Source: Karalla daura
Taxonomy: Eukaryota; Chordata; Actinopteri; Chaetodontiformes; Leiognathidae
Assembly (NCBI GenBank): GCA_029224185.1
Contig: CM055198.1
Location: 4,476,424-4,540,423 of the forward strand
Direction: 5' to 3'
Length of the DNA stretch: 64,000 nucleotides
Shown here: positions 22,653 to 35,342 of the stretch, piece after piece
How positions within the stretch are numbered: the stretch's first letter is position 1
Layout of the letters: each line of letters begins with the position of its first letter
The notes under the pieces: model-generated
Seen by the model: the letters and a program-made list of their open reading frames with translations, nothing else
What the model was told of the DNA's origin: nothing
The model's database searches: none
Translations under genes and position numbers: made by a program

Positions 22653-23571
22653 GTGAGTGGGACCTGTTGCCTCTGGACTCTGCTCTCTCTCTCTCTCTCT
22701 CCTTCTCTCACACACACACACACTCATACACACACTCAAATGCACACACAGCTGCACAGCGTGTCCTAACGTGTCCGCACAAACATCTGGGAAGTCACTA
22801 GCCGCTAACAGGCACCGAAACTCCAAAAAAGCTCTCGTTTCACAGCAATACGCCCGCTGTGGTGGTTTATGCGAGAGCCGAATGGAGCAGTGCGGAGCAG
22901 TGTGTCTCCCCGGTTGGGAACTTTGTGTCGGAGTGTGTGCATTTGTCGAGCAGCGGCCAGCCCAGCACAAGTCGCGGAATTTCAGATGGACTTCCACCAA
23001 CGGTGCGCCCGGCCGCTGTGTCCGGACTGTGTGTTTATGGCGTGTGTGTGTGTGTGTTCGCGTGCGTGCGTGCGTGCGTGCGTGCGGGCTTGTGTTCTCT
23101 GAGAGGAACGCGAGAAACTCCGATTGTGTTTCTGGATTATCCGAACGCACGGCGGATGGCTGTCTGGACGGCCGGTCTCGGCTGGAAGCGTTTCCCAAAC
23201 ATCTGGGCAGGTTCCGGAGCAGGTTCACGCAGACCGAACCCGCATTTGCAAAGTCCGCGCGCCGGGGGGGGGTGGCGGCGTGAAAGGTCATGCGGGCGTT
23301 CAGCGAAAGTGTTCTCGAGCCGCCGTCTGGAAGTCACAAGCGTGCCAAACCCTTCGAGTCTAGTGTTTGCTCAAGTGTCGCACACGGCCCCTGCTGCCGA
23401 CCCGCCCTGCGGTCCAGCCCGCGGGCGCCGTGGTGCGCAAAGCTGGTGAAAGTTGACAGAGCGTCTTGAAGAAACTCGAAATGCCGCTCGGTCGCGACGG
23501 GGTTGTCGGTTTACAGAAGACCCGGAGTCACGTTTCGTATAAGTGGCCGTGCTTCTCCCCGGGGGGGAAGT

Positions 23572-23599
<28 letters not shown>
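23572..23599 (+). repeat. poly-G tract, 28 G
   Basis: Uninterrupted G28 in intron 1, a strong G-quadruplex candidate. One of a dozen long G or C runs that occur only downstream of clcn2 exon 1. Confidence 0.9.
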
Positions 23600-23602
<3 letters not shown>

Positions 23603-24627
23603 TCTCTGCTTAGGCAGATTTTTATGAATGGGGCTTTGCATAGCAAAATGTGCAGCTCTCGGAGCCTGGAGTTGGGAGATTATTCAAACGTGCGCGTGTG
23701 TAGACGAGATACCTGCCGCAGGAGGGGGGTGAAGTCATCTGCCAGACGGCGCAGCAGCCACTGGGGTCACCGTGTATGTGTGTGTGTGTGTTGTGCGCGT
23801 GCGTGTCAGGAGCTGTGCCTGCGTAGGCTGCAGTGATATCAGCCACCATTTGTCCAACAACAAATCCATTCATGGCCGCCCAGAGGCCCCAGCTGTGCGC
23901 GTGTAGCGTGTGGTGGGACGAGAGGCATCTCACAGGTGTGGCGCCGACCCTGGTGGGTGGCGGGTGCGAGCCGTGGCGTGCCTGTTGACTGCCCCCCCCC
24001 CCCCCCCCGAGGGAGCCGTCCCCTCGTCTGGGAGCTGTGGGGGGCTCCTAAACGTCTGCACGTCCAGGACCCCTCGAACGGATCGGGCAAACCGATGCGC
24101 GCATGTCAGCGCTCTGACGGCCTGCCGACGTGCAGGCGTACATCACAGGCGACTTGCCCATTGGCGACATCCGCTCTGCGTGTCTGCGCGGACGTCTCGC
24201 TCGAACTCCCACCCCGCGAACCCCGTGTCGCGCCTGAAGACGCCGCCGCTCGGAGGGAGCCGTTTCATCGGGCCAATTGGAGCCATTCATCCGGCGGGCA
24301 GCGAGGCTTTAAATTGAGACGAGCCACGACTGTAACACTCCTTCGGGGCCCCTTGTTTCCCTCTCTTGCAAAACTTTCTTTGTGAAGAGCCCCCCCCCCC
24401 ACCCCCCCACGTCCCCGCACCTCCTTTCCCCCCCTCTCTCTCTCTCTCTCTCCCTGCGTGCCGTTAATCTGTGTGTGTGTGTGTGTGTTCACAACGCGCG
24501 ACCCGCTGATTCAGCGCTGGACGCTCCGTCACCCTGGCGGGGTCTCGTGCTCGGCCGCGCTCGGGCGCTCTGAGAGGATCGCGCCCGCGGCTCTCCCCTC
24601 CGCGAGGAAAAAGAGAGAGAAAGGAAC

Positions 24628-24646
24628 GGGGGGGGGGGGGGGGGGG
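24628..24646 (+). repeat. poly-G tract, 19 G
   Basis: Uninterrupted G19 in intron 1, following an (AG)n-like purine stretch. Confidence 0.9.
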
Positions 24647-24809
24647 AGAAATCCGTCCGCGCCACCTCGCACCGCTAATCTGTTTCTGTTGAGCCCTCCG
24701 CGCTTGGCCGGCTTGGTTGCATGAACAGGGACGGTTGAAAGCGGCTAAATGGAACCGAACAGAAATAGCTCCGGTGTGAGAATAACCTCTTTAAAAACAT
24801 AAATGAGCT

Positions 24810-24835
24810 CCCCCCCCCCCCCCCCCCCCCCCCCC
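24810..24835 (+). repeat. poly-C tract, 26 C
   Basis: Uninterrupted C26, only 164 bases after the G19 tract and complementary to it, so the pair could fold together. Confidence 0.9.
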
Positions 24836-26889
24836 TCCATCTCCTGGCCGTGGGCTGTAGTAACACGGTGTCTTTGTGCGATCATTGGCAGCGGCGGTGG
24901 TTTGTGTGGGCTTGTTGTGGGCAGTGGATGCTCAAAGAGGCCAGTGTAGCTGGGGAGCCGCGAGAGAGGAGCTGGAGGGCCGGCGATTGGAAACGCGGGC
25001 CGGGTCGGGAGTGAGAACCGGCCTCGGGTCCGCCCGGGTTCGTCCCGGGCTTAGGTCCGCGCTCGTTTTGCGCGGACGTGATCGACGCCACGCCGACGAT
25101 GCCTTGACTCACGCGCCCCCCCCAAAAAAGGCGGCAGACCGAACCCCTCCTCCTCTCAGAGTTGACGTTTTCAACTTTGTTTTAAATGTTTAACGCTTTC
25201 AAAATTGCGCCTTTTTTCTCCCCCGTTCCCTTCCTCCCCGAGCGGCAGTGAGGAACGCCGGGGCCAGTTTTTTTGTTCAGTAAAGCGAGGTTATAAGTGG
25301 CTGTACGCTCCGCGGGGACTTTAAACTCGACACGTGTGTTTATGTTTTGCCACCTCGGGACGCTGAACGATAAATGGACCCCCCCCCCGCCCCCCCTCCT
25401 CCTCCTCCCCCGCCCGCCCGCCGACCAAAGGTGGACGTTTATTAGGCGATTGCCCAATCGCCGCAATCGGGAGCGAGAGGGCGATGTCGATTTATCGCCT
25501 TTTAATGCCACGGGGGGAAATTTTCCACAGACGGGGGAAATTTTCCAGGACAACGGAAAGAATTGACTGGAATGCGCAACTCTGACCACGAGACGAAACT
25601 TTGTTCTTTTCTCTTCTTTTTCAAACCCGATTCTACTACCCACCCGCCGGGCGTTGAATGTGGAGGTTGTTAATGTGTTTGATCGAGCGGACAATGCTAC
25701 GTTCTGGTCCCGCTTTAATGATTGACAGGATAATCGTCTTAATGGCCCGTCCGGGACGGGGCTGTCAGAGGGGCAGGCCGGGCCGATCGTGAGCGCAGCA
25801 CCCGTTAGAAGGTCTGGCCCGTGGATCAGGGCGGAGCCATCCACAGCCTGGGAAGGAGTGAAAGTGTCCTTCGGGAGTTCCGAAAGGGCATATTCGCCCC
25901 GCTCATCTCCTCGTGAATCACGACTTTCGACCAGCCGCGTCCTCACAGAGGCTCGATACCCGATCGATGCGGCGCCCTTTCGCAGCTTCGCCTCCTCATC
26001 CAGTTAATGATACGATTTGGCCGGCAACAATAACCCCCCCCCCCCCGCCAGCTTTCAGGGAAGCACGCACGCGCAAAAACACTGGGCCTGTGTGTGTGTT
26101 GAAGGCCGTAATTAGGCGCTATTAGAGGCGCATTAGCGGTATCAAACCGACACGAGCCGCATCCAAAACGGATTGTCCCCGGCCCAAAATGTTTCTGAGG
26201 ATTTCATCGGCCGATGGTTTGGCAGCGCGAGTGCTGCAGCCCGGGACGGTCGGTGTTCCCGATTATACAACAATTAGCGAATTGTTGTGCGTGTGTGCGT
26301 GTGTGCGTGCGTGTGTGTGTGTCCCAGAGTGTCTCAGGGCTTGTGACCCACCCTCCATGCGGCTGCACGGCGCGGCAGAGGACGTGATAAGAGTCACACG
26401 GTGCGCCGGTTAAGCCGACCTGCGGGGTTCAAAGGATAACCACGGATTTTAACTGTGTCCGCACAGTAGTCCCCCCCCCCCCTCCCCCCCGCCCCACCCC
26501 CACCACCACCACCACCACGCTAGCCGAGTTGTAAAACCTGTAAAGTCAGCCGCGGTTTGTGTGACTGGGAGAAGGAGTCGGCCCCGGGTCGGACGGGGCG
26601 TGCTGAGCCCCGGCGAAGCAGCAGGGAAGTGAAAGTGTCGGCCCGGAGAAACATGGAAACTTAATGGATATGGATGCACATGTGGCCCTGTGTGTGTGTG
26701 TGTGTGTGTGTGCGTGCTGAGGCCATCTGTCATCTGTTGCCGCGACATAGGCTCATTTGTGACCCTGCGTCGCAGCGGCGATTGGGCTTTACGTGGCCGT
26801 CTCTGATGTCTTCGTGGTCGTGCTGGAAATTTCCCTTGCCCCTCCACTCTTTTATTTCCCATCCGACCAGGGCGGCCCGTGGGTATAGT

Positions 26890-26944
<55 letters not shown>

Positions 26945-27927
26945 AGTTCAGGACAGGTCGACAGCTCCTTGACTCCGGCTCTTGGAGTGTTGTGGAGAAA
27001 GGGCCGGCTTGCATAACGTTTGCTCAGGGCCGAGGCGGCGAACAGCCAGGCTTTCTTTGCCACAGATAAGCAGCGAAAACCCGCAACGGACTTTCCCCCC
27101 CTTTGGCTCTTTTTATTCTTCAACAAAACGACCTAATCACCCCTCCCTCCCCGCTTGCTTTCCGAGCAAACACGCGATGATGGATGTCCTCCGTCGGGAG
27201 GCATTGTACGGACGCAAACATTCGTGCGGGGGGGGGGGGGGGTAAAGTCTGGATGGGTGGATGACAAAGACAGGTAACGCCGGAATGCGCCTTCTTTGCG
27301 CTGAGACCCATCGATGGCGGCGTGGCGTTGATAATTAACCGCCGGGAGAGACGGAGCCGAGGAATTTAGAGAGTAAAACGGGATGGGTCGATGGATTACC
27401 ACGCCCGGGCCCAGGCCCGTCCCGGGGGGGGGGGGGGGGCCCTGATCAGCGCCGTACGGTTTCCCTCCTCCTGCCCCCCGTGTCCCTAACGAATATGGAT
27501 CGGGACCGATTCCATACGGAGCTTAAAGGAGAGCAGGATGGGGGGCGTGGGGGGGTGGGGGGGGGGGGTTTGGACGCAACGTGAAAAACGCCAAGTGCTT
27601 CAAGTCAAGTTGATCTCCCTCTGTCGAGTCGAAACGAAACGTCCCCTGGAGTCCGAGCGAGGGGGTGGGGGGTGGGGGGGGATGTTTCCTCACGGCCGGG
27701 GCGGCATGAAATCCATTTCCGTACGTTGAAAAGCGCGTCGAGTCAGACTTCAATGAGTAACGGGTACGATCAGACGGATGTCGTGCGGGAAGCCGGTCGG
27801 ACCCGTTTCTGCTGCAAAACTCGAATGAATCTCGAACGAAGCCGGATTCTTCGAAACGAAATCTGCGCAAGTGTTTGCCCCGAAACCCCAGAGTCTCGGG
27901 GGCCGCTCGGCTCCGTCTGAAGAAGGG

Positions 27928-27968
27928 GAAGAAGAAGAAGAAGAAGAAGAAGAAGGAGAAGAAGAAGC
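27928..27968 (+). repeat. (GAA)n triplet repeat
   Basis: About 13 GAA-type units with one GGA interruption, an all-purine triplex-forming tract within an intron. Confidence 0.9.
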
Positions 27969-28118
27969 AGTAATTCAACCTTGGAGAGATCGGTCCTAAG
28001 TTCCCGTGACGTCATGAAGTGCGTCGGTCTCGAGAAACAATCCTCCCGCAGCTCTTCCCATTGGGATGAATCTTAGGTTCCACTTCAAGATGCCCACATG
28101 AGAGGAACAGGCTAAATG

Positions 28119-28137
28119 CCCCCCCCCCCCCCCCCCC
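28119..28137 (+). repeat. poly-C tract, 19 C
   Basis: Uninterrupted C19 in intron 1. Confidence 0.9.
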
Positions 28138-29466
28138 GCTCTCCAAACGACCCCGTCGATTCCCGTTGTCATATGATGACAATGAGATTCATTCTTCTGC
28201 AGCGGCGCCGGACACAATGCGCTCTCTGAGCCCGCGGGTCGGAGCCGAGCCAGCGGAAGAGACGCGGGGCTGTGACGCTAACCAGCACGCACACGCACGC
28301 GCACAGGTTTCAAAAGTGATGTAAAAAAAAGACAGAAAATCAACGGAAAATGACGTTTCAATCCCTCAGATCTCCTCCATCCCTCCAGGAGTCCCCGCCG
28401 GCGCACGATCAGTGCTGCTCAGCCGCCCAGTCGCGACCCGAGGACTCCCGCCCTTTCACAGTTACACAGTCACACACTTATATAGACTGATATGGACTCG
28501 CATGACCTTTCCACTACCACTTTTTAACAGGTTCACCGTTTATCACCCAGACATTTCTTGCACTTTCAAACCAGGAATGCGTCACGACTGTGTGGAAATA
28601 CTAAGATATACATATATATATATATAGACGCCTCCAAGTATCTACAGTCACCGCCCACGCCACCGTTTCCCTTTTTGACTTCCCGTACGCAGTCTCCATT
28701 TATTTCTTTGTACCTCGAAAAGCGATGGATCCGAGCCGCAGCGTTTCCGTCTATACGAGATCTGCCGTGGACGTCCCCCCGTAGGGTGGGGGGGGGTGGG
28801 GGGGGGTTTCAGTACTGACTGAGGCCAATGTGGAGAAAGCGTCAACCCTTAGTGTTTTTGTAGGGACTGCATCAGTTCGGCTTCACCTCTCTCTTTGCCT
28901 TCAGTGTGGCCTCTCAGGTGACGTTCAGGTCAGGTGGTCTTACTTTTGGGAGGCCGTTTCCACTTTTTGAGGCCGAAAGGCTGGAGCCGCCATGGAATCT
29001 CAGTCTTTGCGCAACAATTGTGTGATCCGTTCAGACGTTTCCCCCTTGTTTGGCGTGAATTTTCTTCGCGTACAGGCGGGAAAACGGGTTAACGGTTTTC
29101 CGGCAGCAGCACTTATCCCACGTCTAATCCCGTCCGCTCTTCGGTTCGTGTCTGCTCCCTCCCGGCTGCGAGAGCTCCATAGCCCTCCGGCATTACGCAG
29201 GCTGTGCAGGTGTAACGCCCGTGCTGGTGTGTGCATTTATTTAAAGCGCAACGTGTCCCCTTCCACCCTTGCCCAAGCCCAGCCTACGCCCTCTGGGCTG
29301 CTCGCTGAAAGCTCTCTCCCACTCTTCCTTCGCCTCTGCTCGTCTTCAGGCGGCGGTTGTGAAATAAACGACTCTTCTCCCACCCCTCGTGTGTGTGCGT
29401 GCGTGTGTGCGTGTGTGGGCTCCGGGCGCGTGATCCGGGCCGGGTTCAAACAGGTGGGCAGTGTGG

Positions 29467-29500
<34 letters not shown>

Positions 29501-30179
29501 CCAGGTCACCTTCACACGCCCGAGGGCCGGGATAAGGCCTCAGAGTCACAGTTGGCACATCAGCGGATGTTCTGGTCGCTATCAGCGCGCGTGTCTGAGA
29601 TTCCCCCGCGCCCGGGGCTGCTTTGACCAGAAACATCCATTTGACGAAGGCGGTCCCGTTGATGCGGCGAGCGCGCGTGCCTCCATAGAGATCCGGCCGG
29701 GGGGGGGGAGTAAGTAAACACTCCTGGTCACGTTTTACCCGAGCGGAGCCGGGGCCGCCTCCCGTCTCACTCGTCCTTCACGCGGGCCCGATCGACGGGT
29801 CCTGCCTCGCTTGAAGAGCCGCCCGCGGGAGTCTCCGGCTACTCGCTCTCGCAATTGCGCGCACCTCCCACCCTTTAATAAGCGGAGAGCCGGGTAATCA
29901 ATGGCAGGGAGGGTGGCAGGGAAACTAATAACGCCGCTCTGCTGATCGCTTCTGACCCGGCGCAGCTCCGCTCCGTAGGCGTTGATGTCCAATCGGTGTG
30001 TTTTGATGATTACATTCAGAAATCGCACTGTACGGGGCTCTGATGAGGTCGCCATCCCAACCGTGTTCGGTTTCACGGAGGAAACCAGGACGCATTCGCA
30101 TTCGAGTGGCGGAGATCAGAGAATTTTGACTCAAGTTGGGCAATCAGTCGTGAAAACAGTCGTCGATTCTGGCGGCTCT

Positions 30180-30300
30180 ATCGGCCGCAGGCCACACACT
30201 CTCACCCTCTCGCCCAGGGGCCAGTTATCCTCCGATCTGGGCCCTATCGGGGCTGTGAGAGGAGACCGGAATACATGGAGAAAACCCCTCACACCTACGT
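30180..30300 (-). mobile_element. decayed SINE fragment
   Basis: The + strand reads GTGAGAGGAGACCGGAATAC then GGAGAAAACCC, the antisense of the body of the fish tRNA-derived SINE. It is more diverged than the copy at 30822. Confidence 0.5.
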
Positions 30301-30821
30301 AGCGTACGGTCATCTTGGAGTCACTTCGACTTTCCGCCCTGAGCCCCGGTTCCTCCCGGAGTCGGAGCGCGTAGGGAATAAACCGCCACGCGGGCAGTCT
30401 GTCAAGGATGCCGATCTCCTCCCCTTCGTTCGGGGTTTGGTCACTGGCTGTTTTTTTTGTTCTTTGTTGTTGTTTTTGGAATGAACCACAGATGGTGATC
30501 GGAGATTAGGCCCCAGGAGCCTGTCTCCAAAACACCTGAACAACCTAATAAAGCTGCAGCAAATGCTTTTATAGTCGATTGGTCAATCATTGCCTTGGGC
30601 AATTACATGGGGACTAAACAAACTCCTTGTTTTGTTTTGTGATGTCCAGTCTACCGTCGTGGAGGACTAACAAAAGCAAAAAGTCAGACCCGTGACTCAA
30701 ATCGACTCATTCCATATGTATGCATCCATCTATCCATCCGTACCCACTCTGCACATCAACAGTGTTGCGGGCATCCGTCCGAGCCCGTCCCAGTCCATTG
30801 CTGTTTTTCACACTTAAACTT

Positions 30822-30962
30822 AAGGAGTCTCCTATTGACCGGACTGTGGGAAGAGCCTGGAGAGAGAACGGAGAAAACCCATGAAGACGCGGGCGAGGCT
30901 CCGCACGGAGAGGCCCTCGTCTTGGCTGGGATCCAAGCCCGGCGAGCCGCTTGCCGTGAGGT
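30822..30962 (-). mobile_element. tRNA-derived SINE, fairly well kept copy
   Basis: Read on the + strand it runs GGACTGTGGGAAGAGCCTGG, GAGAAAACCCATGAAGACGC, GGCTCCGCACGGAGAGGCCC, then GGGATCCAAGCCCGGCGAGC and CTTGCCGTGAGGTGACCG. This is the antisense of a SINE whose minus strand begins with a tRNA-like head (CGGTCACCTCACGGCAAG then a B-box-like GGGCTTGGATCCC). It is the clearest copy of the family in this window. Confidence 0.75.
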
Positions 30963-31906
30963 GACCGGCCGCTGGTGGTTGGTGTCGCGTTATGGATGGG
31001 ACGTCTCAACTTGTTATCTCGCAGGATTAATCAACAGAGCCCTGCACTGCTTTTGGACGTCACCTCCCTCTTGCCTCCGCTTGTTGCCAGGCATATTCAT
31101 GAGTCAGGTCACAACCAAACGCTCCCCAACTATGGATGCCCCTCGGGAGGCAACATCTGTATTCACTGGGTCTGGACTATCACAACAGGCCAGGACTCTT
31201 TTATCTTCCAGGCACCAGTGGGATCGGGGCGAAACGGGATGTCTGTGGTCTGTGGCTCACACTGTCTGTCCAGTGCCCACACTCGCGCGCGCACACACAC
31301 ACACACACACACTCTCGCGCACCTTCCAGGATAAATCGATAAGCAGCCTGCACCTCTCCGCCGCACCACAGCTCAATAGCGCAGCACATTACTTGAGATG
31401 GTGCAGAGACGGGGGGGGGGGGGGGCACCGCGAGGTCATGACACTGGATAACAACATACAAACTGTGAAGCTGAGGGATGCAGGAGAGCGGGAGGAAACC
31501 GCGGCAGGGGAGGTGCCCCCCCCCCATCCCCCCCTTCCCCCAAAAAAAACGATCACTCATGCAAATTGGAGCTGAGGCTGAGGAGGGCGGAATCATCTCC
31601 GCGGGTGTTTCATCCTTGATAAGCGCGTGGCGCCGTGTGCCCCGGGGGACCACTTGAGTGGGTGAGACTTTTCCCCCCCGGGGAACGCAAACGTCTGATT
31701 GTGATATTACGGTGATTTAAGGCGCGCGGTCTGGAGAAACTCGGCCTCGCAGCCTGTCAATCAGCTGCCATTGCAGATGAAAAACAATACTGTGGGGACT
31801 GGAGTGGCTCTCCAGCTCGCCGTCAGGTGTTTCTCGAAGGAGTTAAGGCAACCCGATGAGATAAAGGAGTGTGAGTGTGAGTGAATGGCATGACTCTGTG
31901 TGTGTG

Positions 31907-31961
<55 letters not shown>

Positions 31962-32730
31962 TGGAGACCTGTCCGGAGTGCATCCCCAGCCCGCGCCCCG
32001 TCTTTATGCAGCATGTGTAATGCAAGGCAGCATTGTCCGTTTTCACATTTCACACACCGGGGCAATTCATTTTCCTCTACGGGGCAATTCGGGCTAAAAC
32101 GGAGTGAAAACATCCATTGAGAGGTAAATGTATATAAAAGGCACGATTTTGAAACGCGGTTTCGGGTTCAAGACTCACCGCGACGAAAGCCGAGGCGGTG
32201 ACAGCCAGGACGAGTGAGACGAGAACACCTCAGGGTCCGTAAAAGCTGAGGGGAAGATGGCAGACGACAGAAGCCATTATGGAATGAAGCAGACTGTAAA
32301 AAAAAAAAGGGGGGGTGGGGAGGGTGGGGGGGGTTTAGTTCTGACACAAAGTTGACAAGAGTCAGAGGGGTTTCGGGCCGGCGTCGTGTCCTGAATGTTA
32401 AAGCGGAGCGTGACTCAGAGCGCCTCCCCGGGAGTTCAGCTCAGAGCCCCCCTCCCCCTCACCCGTCGTGAGATTCACCCCCTGCTTTGTCAACCCACGG
32501 TTACAGCCCCCTCCCCCCCTCCCCCCCCTCCTCCTCCTCCAATCCTCGCCTTCTAATTGCTGTTAGTTTACCGCTGATGGGGTGTAATTAAGCTGACGCT
32601 TGGCAGCGTTTAACCCGCCGATGGAGGCCGAGCGGCGCTGCTCCTTGGCAGCCGCCGCGGAGCCGCGCTTCCCGCGCTCTGACAGATTGGACGGCGAGGT
32701 GGAAGGCGCCGCTTATCAGCGCCCATTGCG
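30963..32730. other. intron 1 segment
   Basis: It holds (CA)n at about 31292-31313, (GT)n at 31897-31959, short G and C runs and a possible scrap of SINE at about 32045-32100 (TTCACACACCGGGGCAATTC). No exon is seen. Confidence 0.45.
31897..31959 (+). repeat. (GT)n microsatellite
   Basis: 63 bases of GT with one CG interruption, flanked by GTGA units on the left. Confidence 0.95.
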
Positions 32731-32731
32731 G

Positions 32732-32981
32732 CTCTCTCTCTCTCTCTCTGTCTCGCTCTCTCTCTGTGTCTCGCTCTCTCTCTCTGTCTCTCTCGTTCTC
32801 CATATCTCTCTCTCTCTGTCTCTCTCTCTCTCTGTGTGTCTCTCTCTCTCCATCTCTCTCTCTCTCTCTGTGTCTCTCTCTCTCTCTGTCTCTCTCTCTG
32901 TCTCTCTGTCTCTCTCTCTCTCTCTCTCTCCATATCTCTCTCTCTCTCTCTCTCTCCATCTCTCTCCATCTCTCCCTCCCT
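32732..32981 (+). repeat. 250-base polypyrimidine (CT)n tract with TG and CAT breaks
   Basis: Almost entirely C/T on the + strand, interrupted by short TGTG and CAT units at quasi-regular spacing. It reads through in several frames without stops, which creates spurious serine/leucine- or arginine/glutamate-rich open frames. A large triplex-prone tract. Confidence 0.92.
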
Positions 32982-33222
32982 CACACACACGCACGCGCGC
33001 GCGCGTTTCGCGCCTTTTCCCCCGTCGCCTCGCTCGCCGCTCTGGAGCGCGCGCGGGCAGGTGTGTGGCACGCTCGCGACGCATTCGGCGCGTGCACCCT
33101 CCCTCCTCCTAAACCCGCCCGTTTCCCTCTGTTGTGGCGACCGCTGGGCGCAGGCCAGTGTAACTGTTGCTAATGAAGCCCCCCCTCCCTCCTCCCCCAA
33201 CTTCCATCTCACGCGGACCCTG

Positions 33223-33420
33223 CACTGAAAAAACTGGATGGTTGGTTTAAATCAACATCATCGTGTCAACAGGTCCCACCAGAGTGTATTATGTTAGCTA
33301 AAAGCAAAAATGTTAAGGTAATCTCAGATGACCTTCACATTTTTGCTTTTAAACTATCATAATACACTTTCGTGGGACCCGCTGACAGAGTAATTCAAGT
33401 CAGTTTCATTTTTTGGAGTG
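33223..33420. mobile_element. foldback MITE (198 bp) forming a long imperfect hairpin
   Basis: The ends are CACTGAAAAAACTGG and, reversed, CACTCCAAAAAATG. The arms pair along nearly the whole length. The segment 33300-33319 (AAAAGCAAAAATGTTAAGGT) pairs with 33331-33350 at 19 of 20 positions, around an 11-base loop. GTCCCACCAGAGTGTATTATG on the left pairs with CATAATACACTTTCGTGGGAC on the right with a few mismatches. There is no coding capacity, as expected for a miniature inverted-repeat element. Superfamily and target duplication not determined. Confidence 0.75.
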
Positions 33421-34632
33421 CGAGTCCACGTGACGTTTCCCCTTTGATACAGTGGCGGGCCTGTGCAAAACGCGGAGTTCCACAATCTCACGGCCGGAAA
33501 TATTCCGGAAAAGATTCCTCGCTCTCATGATGTCATGCATGGGGTTGCGTAACCAAGCGGGATTCCTCTTGAGTTGCAGTGGTTTTTGATGCCTCGTCCT
33601 GGCGCCCCGGTTCAAATTCCGGTTCAGCCGTCCTCTGGGAATCGAACTCCGGCTCGTGATTTGGATGGACGCCAATCCCAAACTTTGCACAGCTCTGATC
33701 CGCAGCAGGTCGCCTGCTGCGTGTGTGTGTGTGTGTATGTGCGCGCGCGCGTGTGTGTGTGTGCACGTGCTAGTTTGGAGTCTCGTGATGTCTTTTCCCA
33801 CATCCTCACACACACGCACACGCACACTCAGAGATTAGCCCAGCTCGTGTGTTTGTGTGTGTTTTTGTGTGCTTTTCCAGGCCAGTCCAAGATCACCCTC
33901 GCTATCTGCCCTGGGATTATTTGGGACTATGTGTGACTTGGCTGATAAGGGGCTGTTGATGTGGGGCATGCAGGATCACTGTGTACCTGAGCTCTGACTG
34001 ACCTGGGCTGTTTGAGTCAGGCACGTAGACGCATCCAAAACAATTCCAAATGCCAGGCAGATGTCAAGCAGATACTTTCTGATGAATTAAGTTACTTGCA
34101 GTAATACAAGTAAAACTTACTCTTTTGTCGTAAGTCACCTTGACAGAACACGTCACTTTCACTCTGAAACAGAATTGGATTCGGAAAGTGTGTTGTCACA
34201 CCTGTGTTTGGTTTCATTTGGTCTGGGCCGAGGACAGAGGGTGATATTGTTGCCTCTTTCGTCCTGGCCCGGTTCACGGTCACGCTGGATCGCTATCCGC
34301 ATGAACCAACGGCAGACGGCGGAGCTCGGGTCACGCAGGCACGCGGAACCGCGTCCCGGCTTTATGTCCTGCGAGGTCCCAGGCACGACGCCGCGCTCAC
34401 CTCACCTTCCTGGGCCCGCGCCCCAACACCGTCGGCTTCACTGACGCTAACAGTCGACATCGGTCGATACGGAAGAGGCAACACACGGAGATTATTTCGA
34501 TTTCCTCAGAGCACGCTGTTCCGTTCAGGAGCGGCACACGTTAGTTTAAGATTACACAGCAGCCAGAGTAGCATGCAAGTATTTGAGGACAATCTGCGAG
34601 GAACACATTCTGGGTTGTTGATGTTTCATCAA

Positions 34633-34675
<43 letters not shown>

Positions 34676-35310
34676 GCATTTCCGTGCGTACACTGACTTT
34701 GATTTGACATTAGTTCCGACCATAAAACCCCCTTCTGATTTACACCGGACTTTTGTTACAGACGGTGTTGAATGTCCGGGTGTTTCGTAAGTGTCTTCCC
34801 CGTGTGTGTGTGTGTGTGTGAGAGGGGCTACTGTATGTGTGCATGCTGAATGGATAGATGGCGCAATGTGTTGTGACAGCGGGGAGGAAAAGGAGAGAGA
34901 TTAAGCTCACGGCTTGGCCGGCTCACTTTTAAGGGCCCCGGCCATTAAAAGGGCCCATCTCACACACACACACACACACACACCGCTGAGCGATGAAGCG
35001 GGCGCACACACACGCCCTCTGTGCTCTCTGTGCGGCCGACAATCGCCGCGTTGTATCCCAGCGCTGGCTGTGTTTATCTCATGTATTCATGCAAGATAAA
35101 TGGCTGCCAGCAATGTGTGTGTGCGCGCGCTGCGCGCGCGTGTGTTTGTGTGTGCGCTGCGGTGTGTAATCACCAGGTGTAACAGCACTAATAGGCCCTG
35201 TCAGATGTCTCGTAGCCTCCACTTCATTTCCATTGCTCTGAAAGAGACGCCGCCTCTGTGACATTTCAATGTAGTGCCACAACAAAGGGAGCTGATCTCG
35301 GGCGCTCACG

Positions 35311-35342
<32 letters not shown>

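Larger units (their letters stand above)
22653..25300. promoter_or_regulatory. CpG-rich start of clcn2 intron 1
   Basis: Very high CpG density continues about 2.7 kb past exon 1, suggesting that the clcn2 CpG island spans promoter, exon 1 and early intron 1. It is interrupted by simple repeats and G/C runs. No separate exon is recognised. Confidence 0.5.
25301..30179. other. intron 1 segment, simple repeats only
   Basis: GC-rich non-coding sequence. It includes (CT)n at about 26887-26940, G16 at 27424-27439, (GAA)n at 27928-27968, C19 at 28119-28137 and (CA)n at about 29470-29498. The 254-codon minus frame at 25182-25946 has no recognisable domain. No exon is seen. Confidence 0.5.

Noticed and set aside
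22560..23291. 243-codon frame (-) overlapping clcn2 exon 1
   Set aside because: Antisense shadow across the CpG island and GT/CA repeats, without a recognisable domain.
25182..25946. 254-codon open frame (-)
   Set aside because: It lies in CpG-rich intron DNA with few AT-rich stop codons. No family resemblance, and it contains an RGRRRRGGGGG stretch from a C-rich repeat.
32610..33212. 200-codon arginine/glutamate-rich frame (-), resembling an RE-rich splicing-type protein
   Set aside because: Entirely the antisense of the (CT)n tract; the RE repeats are simply GAGA read in frame.
33605..33660. Possible tRNA gene (GGTTCAAATTCC on plus, GAGTTCGATTCCC on minus)
   Set aside because: T-loop-like words are present, but no paired acceptor stem, D arm or anticodon arm could be drawn. 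More likely SINE debris.
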